A stretch of DNA of 64,000 nucleotides from Sacculina carcini (GCA_916048095.2 OU696578.1:2627798-2691797); one strand, 5' to 3'. Counted from the first letter of the stretch, positions 13,166-24,800 are shown. Program-made: numbers and translations. Notes: generated from the letters alone by a model not told the origin.

Positions 13166-14783
13166 ATCAATCATGAACCGAACACGTGGACAGCGACGAA
13201 TCAAGTGAATACGCGACGACTCAAGTGAACACGCGCTTTCTCACGCTGTACAGGCGAAGGTATTAAAGGTTGGTGTTATGAAAAAATAATAATAATATTT
13301 AATTATGGGAAATGATATTTACAACATAAATTAATTTTTTATGAAAAACATTAGTGTGAAATACCAAAAATACCAACAATATATTATCCTGGTAAAGGTT
13401 AAATTACAGGTTAAATACCTAAGTGGCAGATGCTACAAGGGAAGAAGCCGGAGCTTATGAACACACAGGTGTGATCCCGTGCAGCTCGCTGCCACCACAG
13501 AACCGACCCTCTCCACGCTATGGCGCCACAAGGAAGGAAGACGTATTAGAGATGGCCACCTCCCCAGAATGCATGACACAACACATGACTAATATCTCGT
13601 ACCATCATTTACTGCTGGGTGGACAGGGGCTGTGGGGTTGTAGAATTCGCCCAATGAAATTCAGCTCCGCCGGTTTGATAAATGTAAACACATTTATATT
13701 TGTCAACTCTTTCCAGACTTTAAATACTTAGCAAAAACAATATTATAAGATAATTACTACATTATTTGCAAAAAAAATTGTATTAGATATGCAACTGACT
13801 AACTATATAGATACCAAATACGTATTATATACCTCTAACTCATCATATGGTTGAAGGTATTTAAAGTTGGCGTGATAAAAAACGAACAAATCATTGGCGA
13901 AATTGTATATGATCGACAACATAAATTAAGTATCTGAATAACTTGATAAAAAAAAATATTTCAATGGTTAAAATATATTTACACTCGTCAAGTCCTTAAA
14001 CTGACATTAAACATGGTTGAAGACATTCATGCGCCATGGTCGTTACCAAAAAAGTGAAAACTGTTTTATAAAACCGAATGGCGATTATTATTTTATTTTT
14101 TATTATTTAACTTGTGATAAAACGATATTTACCTTGATTGGCAACATAAAATAACCTGTGAATAATTGATATTTGAAATATCTCTCAAGTATATTTACTG
14201 CTGAAAATATACAACGGACACTCCAAATAGCGTACCTCTAAATAGCGGACATTTCATCTCGGTCCCTTCGAGTCCGCGGAGGGCCGCCTCTATGCACTCT
14301 TGTCAAGCGTATACTGTCACTAAAAACTTGACAGAAGCCACAACAAAATACATTTTATACATTCACCGCCATAAATATGAAGATGAACGTCAAAGTAAAA
14401 AATACAAACTATGAAAATGAAAATAATATACTCATTATTAGAGTTGGGAATTTTAAGTAATAATTTTTGGCGTTTTATGTTTTTATTATGTGACGAAAAA
14501 TGCCCATATATGTTGTAAAAAGTCCCAAAATATGTGAATAAATTTTCATATAATCTATGAATTTCGGACTCTTTCGTAAATTATTTGCATTTTAAGCATG
14601 TATCCAGCGACATCCCAAGGGATCCACCCTCAGGGAGGCGAAATTTTCGTATTAAATTTTGGTGTGATGTTTCATAGGCACACGTGGGGCAGTGATGTCT
14701 GTAAATGTTTTTGTTTTTGTTCTTTACACATTTGATGACAATAATGGTTATGGCTGGAGTTTGAGGAGCGTACCGACCCGCAG
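13166..14783. other. AT-rich DNA without a supported gene
   Basis: I see no gene here. Loosely similar AT-rich stretches near 13260, 13855 and 14080 each share an ACAACATAAA-type core and may be old tandem copies. The 13560-13640 stretch (CATTTACTGCTGGGTGGACA) resembles a conserved motif I have seen in dispersed animal repeats, but I cannot name the family. Confidence 0.4.
14212..14300. mobile_element. Possible pogo/Tigger-like transposon end
   Basis: The stretch reads as two diverged copies of AAATAGCGGAC-type sequence followed by CTCGGTCCCTTCGAGTCCGC. The pattern of an 'aatagcggac' word followed by a 'ggtccc..gtccgc' word is typical of terminal repeats of pogo-like Tc1/mariner elements. 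No transposase or second terminus is visible, so this is at best a relic. Confidence 0.3.
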
Positions 14784-16361
14784 GACCATAAAGCGCCTAG
14801 TCAATGAAATACGGTTAAAAGTCAAAATATCAACACAATACTCGTATTCTCATTAAGTCCAAATTAATGAGTGATATATAAATTGATTTGAAATAATTTA
14901 TTATGATACGGCATCCTGAATATGTTGGTGTAAAAATAACGCAAAAACGCGAAAATGCGTAAATTGCGATAATGTGATAAATTCTAAACTTTGATTCCGT
15001 ATCCCCGTTATTTTACAAACTGAGATGATTTCTTCTAGATCCGTTTTTCAACGAACGTTGGTTTAGATTACAGCCAGCCGGGCCACAGATCTACATACAG
15101 CTGATAAAAATTGGCCAAGATGGTCACTCGCTTAACTTTCAGTCACTAGATACGTCACTGTCAGATTCACTTGCGACAGGGACCATTTTTCCACCGCCGA
15201 TATGCATCGCATCGAATTAAGATCCTCGAGCGTTGGCTACAATGGTTCGTTGGCCGCAACGGTAGTAACACCTGTGCAACGAATGTTATTTGCTGTAAAC
15301 AAAACAAAACAACGCAGAAACGACACGTACACAAAGATTCTGCACAATTTGCAATATGTAATAATCACAAATTGCAAACAAGTGTTGGTTATTACAATTT
15401 GCTTACTATAAATTTGAAAGGAAATTTAAAGTATCTCACAATTTATACCATTTATAAATACGCAGTGAACTGTGGGTCGCTGTGCCCACTGACTTTCTGC
15501 AAATACACAGACATACGAAATAACTTGCTACATATTTGACTTCGCTTTTAAGGAGTTATATACTTTTACTTTTCTTCTCACCTAAGGAATTAGGGTGATA
15601 TCCTGCATGTTTGAGTCTTGTCTTTATTGGATGCGAACTCACATATACAATAACGATTACATTACACGTGGAACGAAGACACACAAAATATATAATAATG
15701 ACACCGCCTGAACCGTACAGGAAGACCTTGACATGACCGCTGCCGTGCGCACACTCTCACGCAGCAGTGTCGAATAGACGACCCACTCTCAACACCGGGC
15801 GACATCTAGCGGCGACTCTTTCAGCATGCCTGCTACACGTAGCACATATACACTGCATACAATCACTATACACGAACGTAGATAGCACGGATACTGTGAA
15901 CGTATTATAATCCACAATAACCGAGCTCAACATAAACCTGCATATTGCAAAAGCAGATCATCGAATTATTAAAGTCATGTTCGAATTGCAATGCTTTCAC
16001 ATTCTTGAATGAGGAATACTTGCAGAACAGTAGAATCACAATGAACTCACCACGAGCCCTATTCTAGCCAATATGCATAGGGAAAACCACGAAATGTCAC
16101 ATTATCGTAGTATCATAGAAAAAGGTAAGGTATGGTTTTGACATGTAGACGACGTGTGGTATATTGCTGAACTATTAGTGTGTGTGTGTGTGTTTGGGCT
16201 ATGATGTTTGCATATGCAAGTCTGTATGTTAGGGCGAGTGAAGGTGTGTACGTGTTTGTGGCTGTGGTCCTTGCGCGAGTGGTAGATGTTTTTGGTGAAT
16301 GCGTGCGTGTCTGTATGCGCAGCACCGGTTGTACAGGCAGATGGTGTGCACGTGTGTGTAT
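14784..16361 (+). mobile_element. Penelope-like module PLE-B, copy 1 (decayed, uninterrupted)
   Basis: This repeated module also occurs at 34770-39660 (interrupted by three LTR insertions) and 51422-52460. The first 260 bases match 34770-35022. Most of the module has no clear coding sense, but its right end (15845-16175) contains pieces of a Penelope-type reverse transcriptase, annotated separately. This copy is the only one with an empty site for the G2 element: CAATATGTAATAATC at about 15350 reads through. The module ends where a hAT terminus begins at 16362. Confidence 0.6.
15845..16175 (+). pseudogene. PLE-B reverse transcriptase relic
   Basis: By comparison with the better copy at 51930-52270, the relic covers three RT landmarks: an SLYT-D-V-like stretch (family SLFTNVP), an F-W-N-E-E-Y-L-Q-N stretch followed by SP-S-SPILANM (family MGSPLSPILANIFM), and HVDDVWYI (family YVDDtfvI). 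This copy is broken in several frames. The assignment to Penelope-like elements rests on the spacing and wording of these motifs. Confidence 0.55.
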
Positions 16362-17240
16362 TAGGGCTGGGCAGGAACCGTGAAAATTGATACTCACGGT
16401 TCCGGATCCGTAGGGCAGCGGAACCGTTTGAACCGGTTCCGGAACCGGTTTCGCTTGGATGAAGAAAAAAATTATGTGCGCATAGGTAGGGACCACTCAA
16501 TGTTTAGAGATCACCCAAAGGGAGAAGATACAAAAGAGAGTTGGCATAGATGAACGTGTGACTAGGAAAATAACAAATGTTTATATAAATTCAAAATTTT
16601 ATTGAAAGTCAAAGTTCTATCAGTTTCATTATAGTGGGTATTCTCACAAAATTAAATTCAACATTTCATAAATTTAATTTTTGTGGGGGATCCTCATCTT
16701 GTTTTTTTGGGTGAGTGAAGCATATAACTCTTGACTACGGCCCTGTAATTTGAAGAAAAACTTTAATATTCAATGAAGACATGTACAAGGCATTATAATC
16801 TCTATATTTAACAAAAGAAAAATGCATACAATGCTGACACAATAATGTGGTTAATGCTGCAAAAATGTGCTAAATAGTCAATGTACTTTCTAATATAAAC
16901 AATGTTTGCGTATCACCTGTTACATAATATCTCAAGCAAACAATAATTTGATTTCGGCTATTGCCCGAAAACGTTCGCTTATTCCGTAACGCACACGTTC
17001 ACACAAACATACACAAAACGCGTATATATTACATATTTTTATTCAAAAAGAGAATCATATTTAAGTTTTCTTCTTTGAGACTGTTCCGTCTGTGTGACAT
17101 CCATTCACCGGCTTTTGAAAAAAAACGTTCAGATGGAACGGAAAATGCCGGTGTGCACAAATATTTTGTCGCCACTTCATGTAGTCGAGGCAGTTTCAAC
17201 ACTCGGTCCCTCCACCATGATAATGGATTCACTTCTCGGG
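16362..17240 (-). mobile_element. hAT transposon relic
   Basis: The left edge TAGGGCTGGGCAGG resembles hAT terminal inverted repeats (a TAGGG/CAGGG start). It is followed by short inverted words (GGAACCGTGAA... and CACGGTTCC, GGTTCCGGAACC). The transposase C-terminus lies further in on the minus strand (17029-17232), so the left edge is the 3-prime end of the element. I find no matching right terminus, so the element is 5-prime truncated. The stretch 16500-17028 is AT-rich untranslated or decayed coding sequence. Confidence 0.65.
17029..17232 (-). pseudogene. hAT transposase C-terminal dimerisation domain
   Basis: The 67-codon minus-strand frame reads NPLSWWRDRVLKLPRLHEVA, then KYLCTPAFSVPSERFFSKAG, then HRRNSLKEENLNMILFLNKNM. 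The order W-W, P-L-A-Y-L, P-SVPSER-FS-AG and L--EN---L-FL--N is the hallmark of the hAT C-terminal dimerisation region (hATC). The DDE catalytic core and BED zinc finger that should lie upstream (higher coordinates) are not visible, so this is a fragment of a plain DNA transposon. Confidence 0.85.
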
Positions 17241-18143
17241 AGACGTAAAATGGAAAATATGAAAAATATGAATTTGAATAGTTATATATCGAGGCATATT
17301 GGCAATTTCACAACAATTCCATATTAGCGATATAATGGGTGTTCTCGGGTTAAAATAAAGTTACATTTGGGAAGCAGTATGTTAGTTATTAGTATGACTA
17401 AATGCTTAAATGATAAAATATACGCCGAGTTCAACAAAAAAGAGTGATTTTCCCAAAAACGACCTCATTGAGTGGGGGTTACGACCGTTTTAGCCAACGA
17501 ACCACTTTGGCCAAACACTCAGCGGACGAAGTACGATGCGATGAATATCGATAAATATCGACGTTGGCCAAAATGGTACATGTCGTGAGTGCTCCACAGC
17601 CAATATATACACACAAAACAACAACACACACAAGCACACACACACACACACACACACACTCAATCACACACACACCCACAGACATACACATATACACACA
17701 CAGACATACACATACAAACAAAGACACGTACACAGATACACAGCACACACACATAGACACGTACAAAGATACACAGCACACACACACACACCCAAGCATA
17801 CACACACACACACAATGAGCGTGTTTTACCATATTAGCACGCAAAATACACAGACAAAGCTAAAACAACACCGGGCATGCAAAACATTAGCATCAAACAA
17901 AGAGAACATAATGCAGCAACAACAAACGCATTTTGATACGATTTTTTGATTTTTTTATTTTTTTTATTTTTTCTATATTTTTTCACGAACATTCATGTAC
18001 AGTCACAGACACAAACACTTCCTCACGCACACATACACACGGAAACGTAGACACCCGCACAGAGAGGCACACACACACTCAGCGACATCCAGAGGTGCAC
18101 ACATACCCAGAGAGAGGAACACACATTTACCCACAGTCAGAGA

Positions 18144-18195
<52 letters not shown>
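17241..18195. other. No gene; AC-rich low-complexity DNA
   Basis: 17241-17600 shows nothing I can assign. 17604-17815 is an (AC)-rich tract with interspersed GACATA and ACACGTAC words. 17820-18000 is AT-rich with a T-run near 17945. 18000-18195 is again CA-rich, ending in (AC)n at 18148-18190. Confidence 0.7.
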
Positions 18196-18196
<1 letters not shown>

Positions 18197-18412
18197 ACAC
18201 ATCCAGAAAAAGAAACACACACATCCAGAAAAAGAAACACACACACATCCAGAAAAAGAAACACACATCCAGAAAGAGAAATACACACACACACATCCAG
18301 AAAGAGACACACACACACATCCAGAAAATGAAACACACACACACACACATCCAGAAGAAGAAACACACATCCAGAAAGAGACACACACATCCAGAAAGAG
18401 AAACACACACAG
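18196..18412. repeat. Minisatellite with ACATCCAGAAAGAGAAAC units, array 1
   Basis: About nine units of a 20-28-bp repeat (ACATCCAGAAA-R-GAAACAC) separated by variable (AC)n spacers. Arrays with the same unit occur at 20120-20330 and 25568-25870. Both strands are open for long distances because of the low complexity, which is not evidence of coding. Confidence 0.9.
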
Positions 18413-18755
<343 letters not shown>

Positions 18756-18756
18756 C

Positions 18757-19905
18757 AAGTTCCGCACTTCGTGCGGTTATGGTCGCTAGTAGATCCGCAC
18801 TACGTGCGTCTCGTAGCTTCGTTTGTAGTATTGTAAGTGATGCGGTCGCCTTGAGTTTTGTCTTGGATAGCAATGCAAATATGATGATAATGCACTTGAA
18901 GCAAATGTTGCACAATCCGTGTGCACGACATTATATAAGTTCGCATCGCACATACAGACGCACACGCATACAAACACTGGCTGCACACGTGTTCGTTCAT
19001 AGAATTTCGGCACACGGACACACATACCAATACAAAATGCAAAACGGTATCGTGTGTGCAATTCCTGGGACAGTTCGCAGAAGAGATGTGGTGGCAATCT
19101 GGCAGGGAAGTTTCTAGCAATCGCTCAACTGAATGACAAAAGTGTGTAGAATAAAGGAAAAAAACAAACACCAATAGAAAAATTTATGATAATTACAATT
19201 ACAATATTGGTAAGCTACACATATACACTTGAAAAACGCTTCTGGAACACGCACATGCACGACGATGTACTTAATTAAACACTCCGTTTTACTACGCACT
19301 CTGCACGCCACTGTGCATTTGCAAACGCTCGCTGCAATGCACGTGAGTCATGGTATATCGACACACAGACACACACACCAATATATACATCAGTGTGCCG
19401 TTCTGTACACTGTGTATGTATGTGTGTGTGTGTGTGTGTACGTGTACCTGTATGTGTATGTGTGTGTGTGTGCATCTATGTCAGTGTGTATGTGTGTGTG
19501 TGTGTGCATGTATGTCAGTGTGTATGTGAGTGTGTGTGTGCCTGAGGTGGCAATCTCGCATGGGCGTTTCTAGCAATCGCTCAACTGAATGGCGCATTGT
19601 GTAGAATAATGGTGAAAAACAAACACCAGTAGAAAAATAAATGTTAATTACAATTACAATATTGGTAAGCTACACATATCCACTCGAAAAACGCCTGTGG
19701 AACACGCACATGCACGACAATGTACTTATTTAAACACTCTATTTTACTACGCGCTCTGCACGCCACTGGGCATTTGCAAACGCTCGCTGCAATGCACGTG
19801 AGTCATGGCATATCGACACACAGACACACACACCAATATATATACACCAATGTGCCGTTCTGCACACACACACACGTACGTTGAGCTTTATTATTATAGA
19901 TACAA
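18757..19905 (-). mobile_element. Helitron-like non-autonomous element H
   Basis: The left edge, read on the minus strand, ends with a perfect hairpin (CCGCACGAAGTGCGG) followed about ten bases later by CTAGT. This is the hairpin-plus-CTRR layout of Helitron 3-prime ends. A larger palindrome (TAGCGAC ... GTCGCTA) encloses the hairpin. The other edge ends TTATTATTATAGAT. Inside are tandem units: a block at 19085-19540 recurs at 19548-19870 (GCAATCGCTCAACTGAATG, ACACGCACATGCACGAC and GCACGTGAGTCATGG occur in both), with a partial third unit at 18960-19085. No protein is encoded. The assignment to Helitron/Helentron relatives is inferred from end structure only. Confidence 0.5.
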
Positions 19906-20528
19906 ACAACCTATAAGCCACATAACACGTTATATAGCATAGCATAGCTTCATAGCATAGCATAACATTTTTTTTGCACGTATCAACATCCACACTAACC
20001 CAGACATATGTCCAGATTTACTAGAACAATTTACAATACACACTCACATGACACATGTATACAACTCACAAGTTAACGCATACATATAACACAAAATACT
20101 ACACATAATTTTTTTTTACACACACATCCAGAAAACGAAACGCACATCCAGAAAGAGAAACACACACACACACACACATCCAGAAAGAGAAATACACACA
20201 CACACACACATCCAGAAAGAGACACACACACACATCCAGAAAGAGAAACACACACACACACACACACATCCAGAAAAAGAAACACACATCCAGAAAGAGA
20301 CACACACATCCAGAATGAGAAACACACACAGATCAGATCAGATCAGATCAGAGACGAGAGTTTGGCCTCTACAACGGCACTCTCGGATGCTATTTATTTT
20401 TGATCTGTAAACACACAACAGTGCCTTATGTTGGCACTCGAATAACCAGTCTATACACATACATATGTACCTTAAATTACACTTATAAATGCACATAGTA
20501 ACCCTAAGCTGACACACAACACATTACA

Positions 20529-20531
<3 letters not shown>
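19902..20531. repeat. Dispersed repeat L, copy 2, with minisatellite array 2
   Basis: 19902-20120 (ACAAACAACCTATAAGCC, then TAGCATAGCATAGCTTCATAGC) matches 25340-25560. It is followed by ACATCCAGAAAGAGAAAC units (20120-20330), and 20335-20531 matches 18413-18612. No coding sense is seen. Confidence 0.8.

Positions 20532-20585
<54 letters not shown>
20532..20585. repeat. (TA)n microsatellite
   Basis: This is a pure (AT)n run abutting the left edge of PLE-A copy 1. Confidence 0.95.
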
Positions 20586-20588
<3 letters not shown>

Positions 20589-20787
20589 TCTCTCAAACAA
20601 ACGAGATTAATATCGATTGCGCATTCGCAGTTGACTAATTTTTTCCGCGTTGTTTCGATATTCCTTGCTAGTTGCTGGTCTCTTTTGTCAAGTCTGTTCA
20701 GCAATTGACCGATGTTTTGCTGGCGTAATATATCGGAGTTAACTATCTCCATTCTCACACACTGGTAGACATTGGTGGTATTTATTC

Positions 20788-20827
20788 CTCGAGACGTCTT
20801 TCGGCTAACATTAGCCATCTTCAGGAG
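20788..20827 (-). ncRNA. Hammerhead-like ribozyme motif in PLE-A left arm
   Basis: Minus-strand mirror of the motif at 21460-21500. It shows CTGAAGA (20818-20824), stem II GGCTAA/TTAGCC, GAAA, a self-complementary AGACGTCT that can serve as stem III, and flanking CTC/GAG for stem I (20825-20827 and 20788-20790). Confidence 0.65.
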
Positions 20828-20904
20828 TTACACTGACCAGAAATTCAAATTACAGTGCTAAGATACAATACAAAACATGAAATCGTTAAACACGACCACA
20901 ACGC

Positions 20905-21199
20905 TGTCGCGACCACAACGCTGTCGCGACGGCTGACGTGCCACCTCAGCAATGGTGCAATCCAAAAGCACAACATATCGGTGCACAAACAAAAGATCAA
21001 TAGGGAGCAGATAGTAGAAAGCACAGAAATCATTGACCAAGAACGTGACATACGGCGTCTGAAACTGCTTGAAGCAATTTACATCACCAACTTGAGACCA
21101 GCCATGAACGTGCAAGTTGAAGAAAACGGCATTTTACCGACTCAGAAAGCCCCACGGTCTGAGCCGACTGGGTGTGCCCTTGCTGCAGCACAAGCGTGA
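20905..21199 (+). pseudogene. PLE-A GIY-YIG endonuclease, C-terminal part
   Basis: The plus-strand frame reads TTTLSRRLTCHLSNGAIQKH and ends with the alpha-helix/beta motif RRLKLLEAIYITNLRPAMNV. The same two blocks occur in PLE-A copy 2 (minus strand, 40679-41000), where they follow the VYQLTC...YIGMT signature. SRR-H supplies the conserved arginine, LEA the conserved glutamate and MNV the terminal asparagine of the GIY-YIG fold. The GIY/YIG strands themselves are missing from this copy, so it cannot be functional. Confidence 0.75.
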
Positions 21200-21459
21200 C
21201 GACGCCGATATATATGTATATGTATGTGTGTGTATGTATGTATATGTTTGTGTGTATATGCATGCATGTATATGTACGTGTGTGGATATATGTGTATATA
21301 TGTATATATATCTTTCATGTAATAATTGTATTGTGTTTTAATTGTTAGATTTCAACTGTTGTCGCATGAGAGGTACCCTGTATATTTAATCACGTGTTTA
21401 ACGATTTCATGTTTTGTATTGTATCTTAGCACTGTAATTTGAATTTCTGGTCAGTGTAA

Positions 21460-21500
21460 CTCCTGAAGATGGCTAATGTTAGCCGAAAGACGTCTCGAGG
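21460..21500 (+). ncRNA. Hammerhead-like ribozyme motif in PLE-A right arm
   Basis: Core CTGAAGA (21463-21469, consensus CUGANGA), one unpaired T, stem II GGCTAA-TG-TTAGCC (21471-21484), GAAA (21485-21488), then AGACGTCT, which is self-complementary and can form a short or dimeric stem III, then C as the cleavage position (CTC, an NUH triplet). Stem I pairs CTC (21460-21462) with GAG just after the cleavage base. Short-stem-III hammerheads have been reported in Penelope-like elements. I cannot run a covariance model, but the second PLE-A (40501-40538) shows compensatory changes in every stem. Confidence 0.7.
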
Positions 21501-21711
21501 AATAAATACCACCAATGTCTACCAGTGTGTGAGAATGGAGATAGTTAACTCCGATATATTACGCCAGCAAAACATCGGTCAATTGCTGAACAGACTTGAC
21601 AAAAGAGACCAGCAACTCGCAAGGAATATCGAAACAACGCGGAAAAAATTAGTCAACTGCGAATGCGCAATCGATTTTAATCTCGTTTGTTTGAGAGAGA
21701 ATATTCTACCT
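21469..21711 (+). CDS. PLE-A small N-terminal frame
   Basis: The frame starts MANVSRKTSRGINTTNVYQC and includes QQNIGQLLNRLDKRDQQLAR and CECAIDFNLVCLREN before running into the AT microsatellite. It is homologous to the minus-strand frame at 40375-40540 (LQNIGTLLKCLSQSDQKLAR, AIDFNLVCKRE), so conservation at protein level between two diverged copies supports real coding. It is probably the extreme N-terminus of the element's protein. No catalytic motif is present, and a coiled-coil-like heptad pattern (L--LD-RDQQLAR-IE) is visible. The 80-codon piece is cut by the element edge. Confidence 0.5.
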
Positions 21712-21723
21712 GGCTACACCAAC

Positions 21724-21727
<4 letters not shown>

Positions 21728-21786
<59 letters not shown>

Positions 21787-21830
21787 TTATATACATTTAT
21801 ATACATTTATAGATATATATCTATATATAT
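21728..21830. repeat. (AT)n microsatellite between PLE-A and K1
   Basis: This is an (AT)n run with three ACATTTAT interruptions, directly joining the PLE-A edge to the start of the Helitron-like element K1. Confidence 0.95.
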
Positions 21831-21841
21831 AAAAGAGATCC

Positions 21842-21878
<37 letters not shown>

Positions 21879-24800
21879 GTGTTTGTCTGTCCCACCCTCC
21901 TTGGTCACATTTTCAGCAAGCTGCTAATTGTTAACCACTTAATGTACCCGCCAAGAATTTATACCATTACGTTGGAAATTTTCTTGTCTACACGATAGGA
22001 CAAATTTAAAATTTAAAAATAAAACCAAAAAAAGTTATCGCGGTGAAAAGACAAAATGAACCCTGAAAAATGCGAAACATTTTGTCAATATTCCTACATC
22101 TACTCCTCATAAACCAGAAATGGTACAGCCAAACAGATTATACCTCTGTGTAGAAAATATTGTGTTCTACACGATAGGCTATAATTCATATCCAAAAATT
22201 AAACATAAAACATGTAAATGGAAAAAATTCCAATCAACATTCATAAATATATTTATACTCCACGCGTCCGATTTTCTGTACTTTTTTTTCTCTATTTCTC
22301 AGCAACTAACTATGACACATCTAAATAGATAATACTATCATGCTGGGAATTTTGTTTTCTACAGCACGGTATAGTTTTTAATTTTCCAGAGTGTATTAAA
22401 AAAAAGTTACGGCGGTGTGAAGTCAAAATGACAAAGTCAAAAATGCAAAATTAGCACTGGAAACCGTGAATATTTTGGTAAATATTCCGCTATCTATTCC
22501 TCATAAACCAGCAATGGTACAGCTATAAAAATTTAACAATTGTGTAGAGAATTTTGTGTTCTACAAGAAATATTTTAATTTATACCCACAAATGATACAA
22601 AAAACGTGTAAAATTGGCAAAATTCTCAAATACATCCAAAATTACACTTGAACACCGGGTGACTAAAATTAATTCATTTTTCTACTATTTCTCAGTAACT
22701 ATTTGTCACACATCAAAATTAATTATACCATCGTGCTAGAAATTTTGGTTTCTACAATACAGTATAATTCTTCATTTTCCAAAGTATATCTGAAGGAAGT
22801 TACAGCGGTGTAAAGTTAAAAGGACATATTGCCATTTTGACAGCTATTATGCGCAATTGCGATTACACAGGAATATACTACTGTGTAGAAAATTTTGTGT
22901 TCTACAAGACAAGCTATAATTTATACCCACAAATGATACAACAAACGTGTAAAATTGGCAAAATTCTCAAATACATCCAAAATTACACTTGAACACCGGG
23001 TGACTAAAATTAATTCATTGTTCTACTATTTCTCAGTAACTATTTGTTACACATAAAAATAAATTATACCATCGTTCTAGAAATCTTGTCTTCTACAATA
23101 CGGTATAATTTGTAATTTTCCAAAGGGTATCTGAAGGAATTTACGGCGGTGTAAAGTCAAAAGGACATATTGCCAATTTGACAGCTATTATGCGCACTTG
23201 CGATTACACAGGAATATACACCGATTAAATTTCACTGAAGCCCAATCACAATTAAGAATGCATCATATTATCTCCAAGCATGGATGGTGTGGTTTTATTG
23301 CGTACAGTTTAATTAATGCTAGACTCTACTGAATATAAAGGCTTTATTGTCCTCAATAACGTTCCACACGACGGGCGGGTAAAATGCTATTGGGAACAAA
23401 GTAAACTACTGAATTTAACTGTGTAATTTAATTGGTTTAATTTAAAGTTGCATAAGCATAAGTTGCATAAGGATATGGGTTGCAATATCATGTAATGCCA
23501 ACTTATGCTGTTTTAGCGGAAGCATTAACCTGGAATTATAGAGATGACAGAAGGCTGCATTGTTTTGATAGTGTTGTGGAAAAACATGTTTTCTAAATTG
23601 AAACATAAATTTCACATTTAGACTTTTATATTAGCTATAACTTTCCTTTGGGTTTGTTTTTCTTTTTCAATTTGCACTAATTTTTTTATGAATTGAATAT
23701 CAATTATATTTTATGAACTGTTCCGCACGACGGGCGAATTAAATGTATCTATAAAGAGTGGGTTTAAATGATAGCGAGGTATATGATATTTTGCTAGCAG
23801 TAAATATTCTAGCAATAAAAGTAGAATAGCTCTTGAGCAAATGATTTTGGAGAATGATGTGAACCTTTAAATATATTTTGCGATCTGATGATATATGTAT
23901 TAGGAATAATACGTAGCAGAATATAGATTTCATAATATAATATCGGCTGTGATATCAAGGGCTGTAATATCGGTGTAATCCAAAAAATAACAACTGTATG
24001 AATATGATGCATTAGTGGAAGCATTAACCGGGAATTATGAGATAATATGATAATGGTGTATAATTATTTCGCATTATGCAACAAATGTGAATTTAGCTGC
24101 CTTACAGTTTGGTCCCTATACTATATTGGCGGGTTGAGAGAAAAGTATTGGTGGGCCGCGTGTTTGGGACCCCTGTGGAAGATAATCTCAGTCTTCTGAT
24201 TACAAATTATGATCGTTTCAGTATATTTTGTGATCACAAACTAATAAGTTAAATCACCTCAGACTAGGCTGAGAGCGGTCAAGATTGGATGGTTGGGTTG
24301 GGTTGGGTAGGTTTGACTCAGGTTATATTGGGTTTTAATGATAGCGGAAAATATATAAATTTTAACAATAAATATTATAGCGGTAAAAGTGAAATAGTAC
24401 TTAAGCAAATGATATTGGGGAATGATGCTAAGTAATAAATATAGTTTGGAAACATTCTGATGAAAAGATTTCATCATCTTTCATTGTTTGTTTCGTGTTT
24501 GTGTTCTGAATTATACCACACGACGGGCAGATTTATATATCAGGCGGGTTGAGGGATAATATTTGTCAAAACAAGAACAAAAATATTCACATTTAGACTT
24601 TTCTATTGGTTAAGATATTTATAGGTTACATTTTTTGGTTTTCAATTTGTATTCATTATATTTTATGGATTTGATATGAATTTTATTGTATGAATTGTTC
24701 CGCGCGACGGGTGGGTTTAAAAAAGTGTTTTTTTAGATAATTTTTTCAAATGGTTCATTTAAAAAAGATAATTTTTTTTAAAATAAAAATGTTCCGCTGG

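Larger units (their letters stand above)
20586..21717 (+). mobile_element. Penelope-like element PLE-A, copy 1, with inverted ends
   Basis: A GIY-YIG endonuclease fragment (plus strand, 20905-21199) is bracketed by two inverted arms. 20586-20890 is the reverse complement of about 21405-21711. Each arm contains the element's 5-prime leader, a hammerhead-like motif and the beginning of a small coding frame. Penelope-like elements are known to carry such terminal repeats (pLTRs) in direct or inverted arrangement and to encode RT plus GIY-YIG. Here the RT is absent, so the copy is a 5-prime truncated remnant. Both outer edges stop at the same GAGAGAATAT point and run into (AT)n. Confidence 0.75.

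Noticed and set aside
13423-13731. 102-codon open frame
   Set aside because: No domain, no homolog in the window, and it overlaps a probable dispersed repeat motif.
15171-15539. 122-codon frame in PLE-B copy 1
   Set aside because: The corresponding frame is interrupted or altered in the other copies and has no motif.
16360-16460. Inverted GGTTCCGGAACC words as a separate MITE
   Set aside because: They lie within the hAT terminus and its subterminal region, so no separate element is needed.
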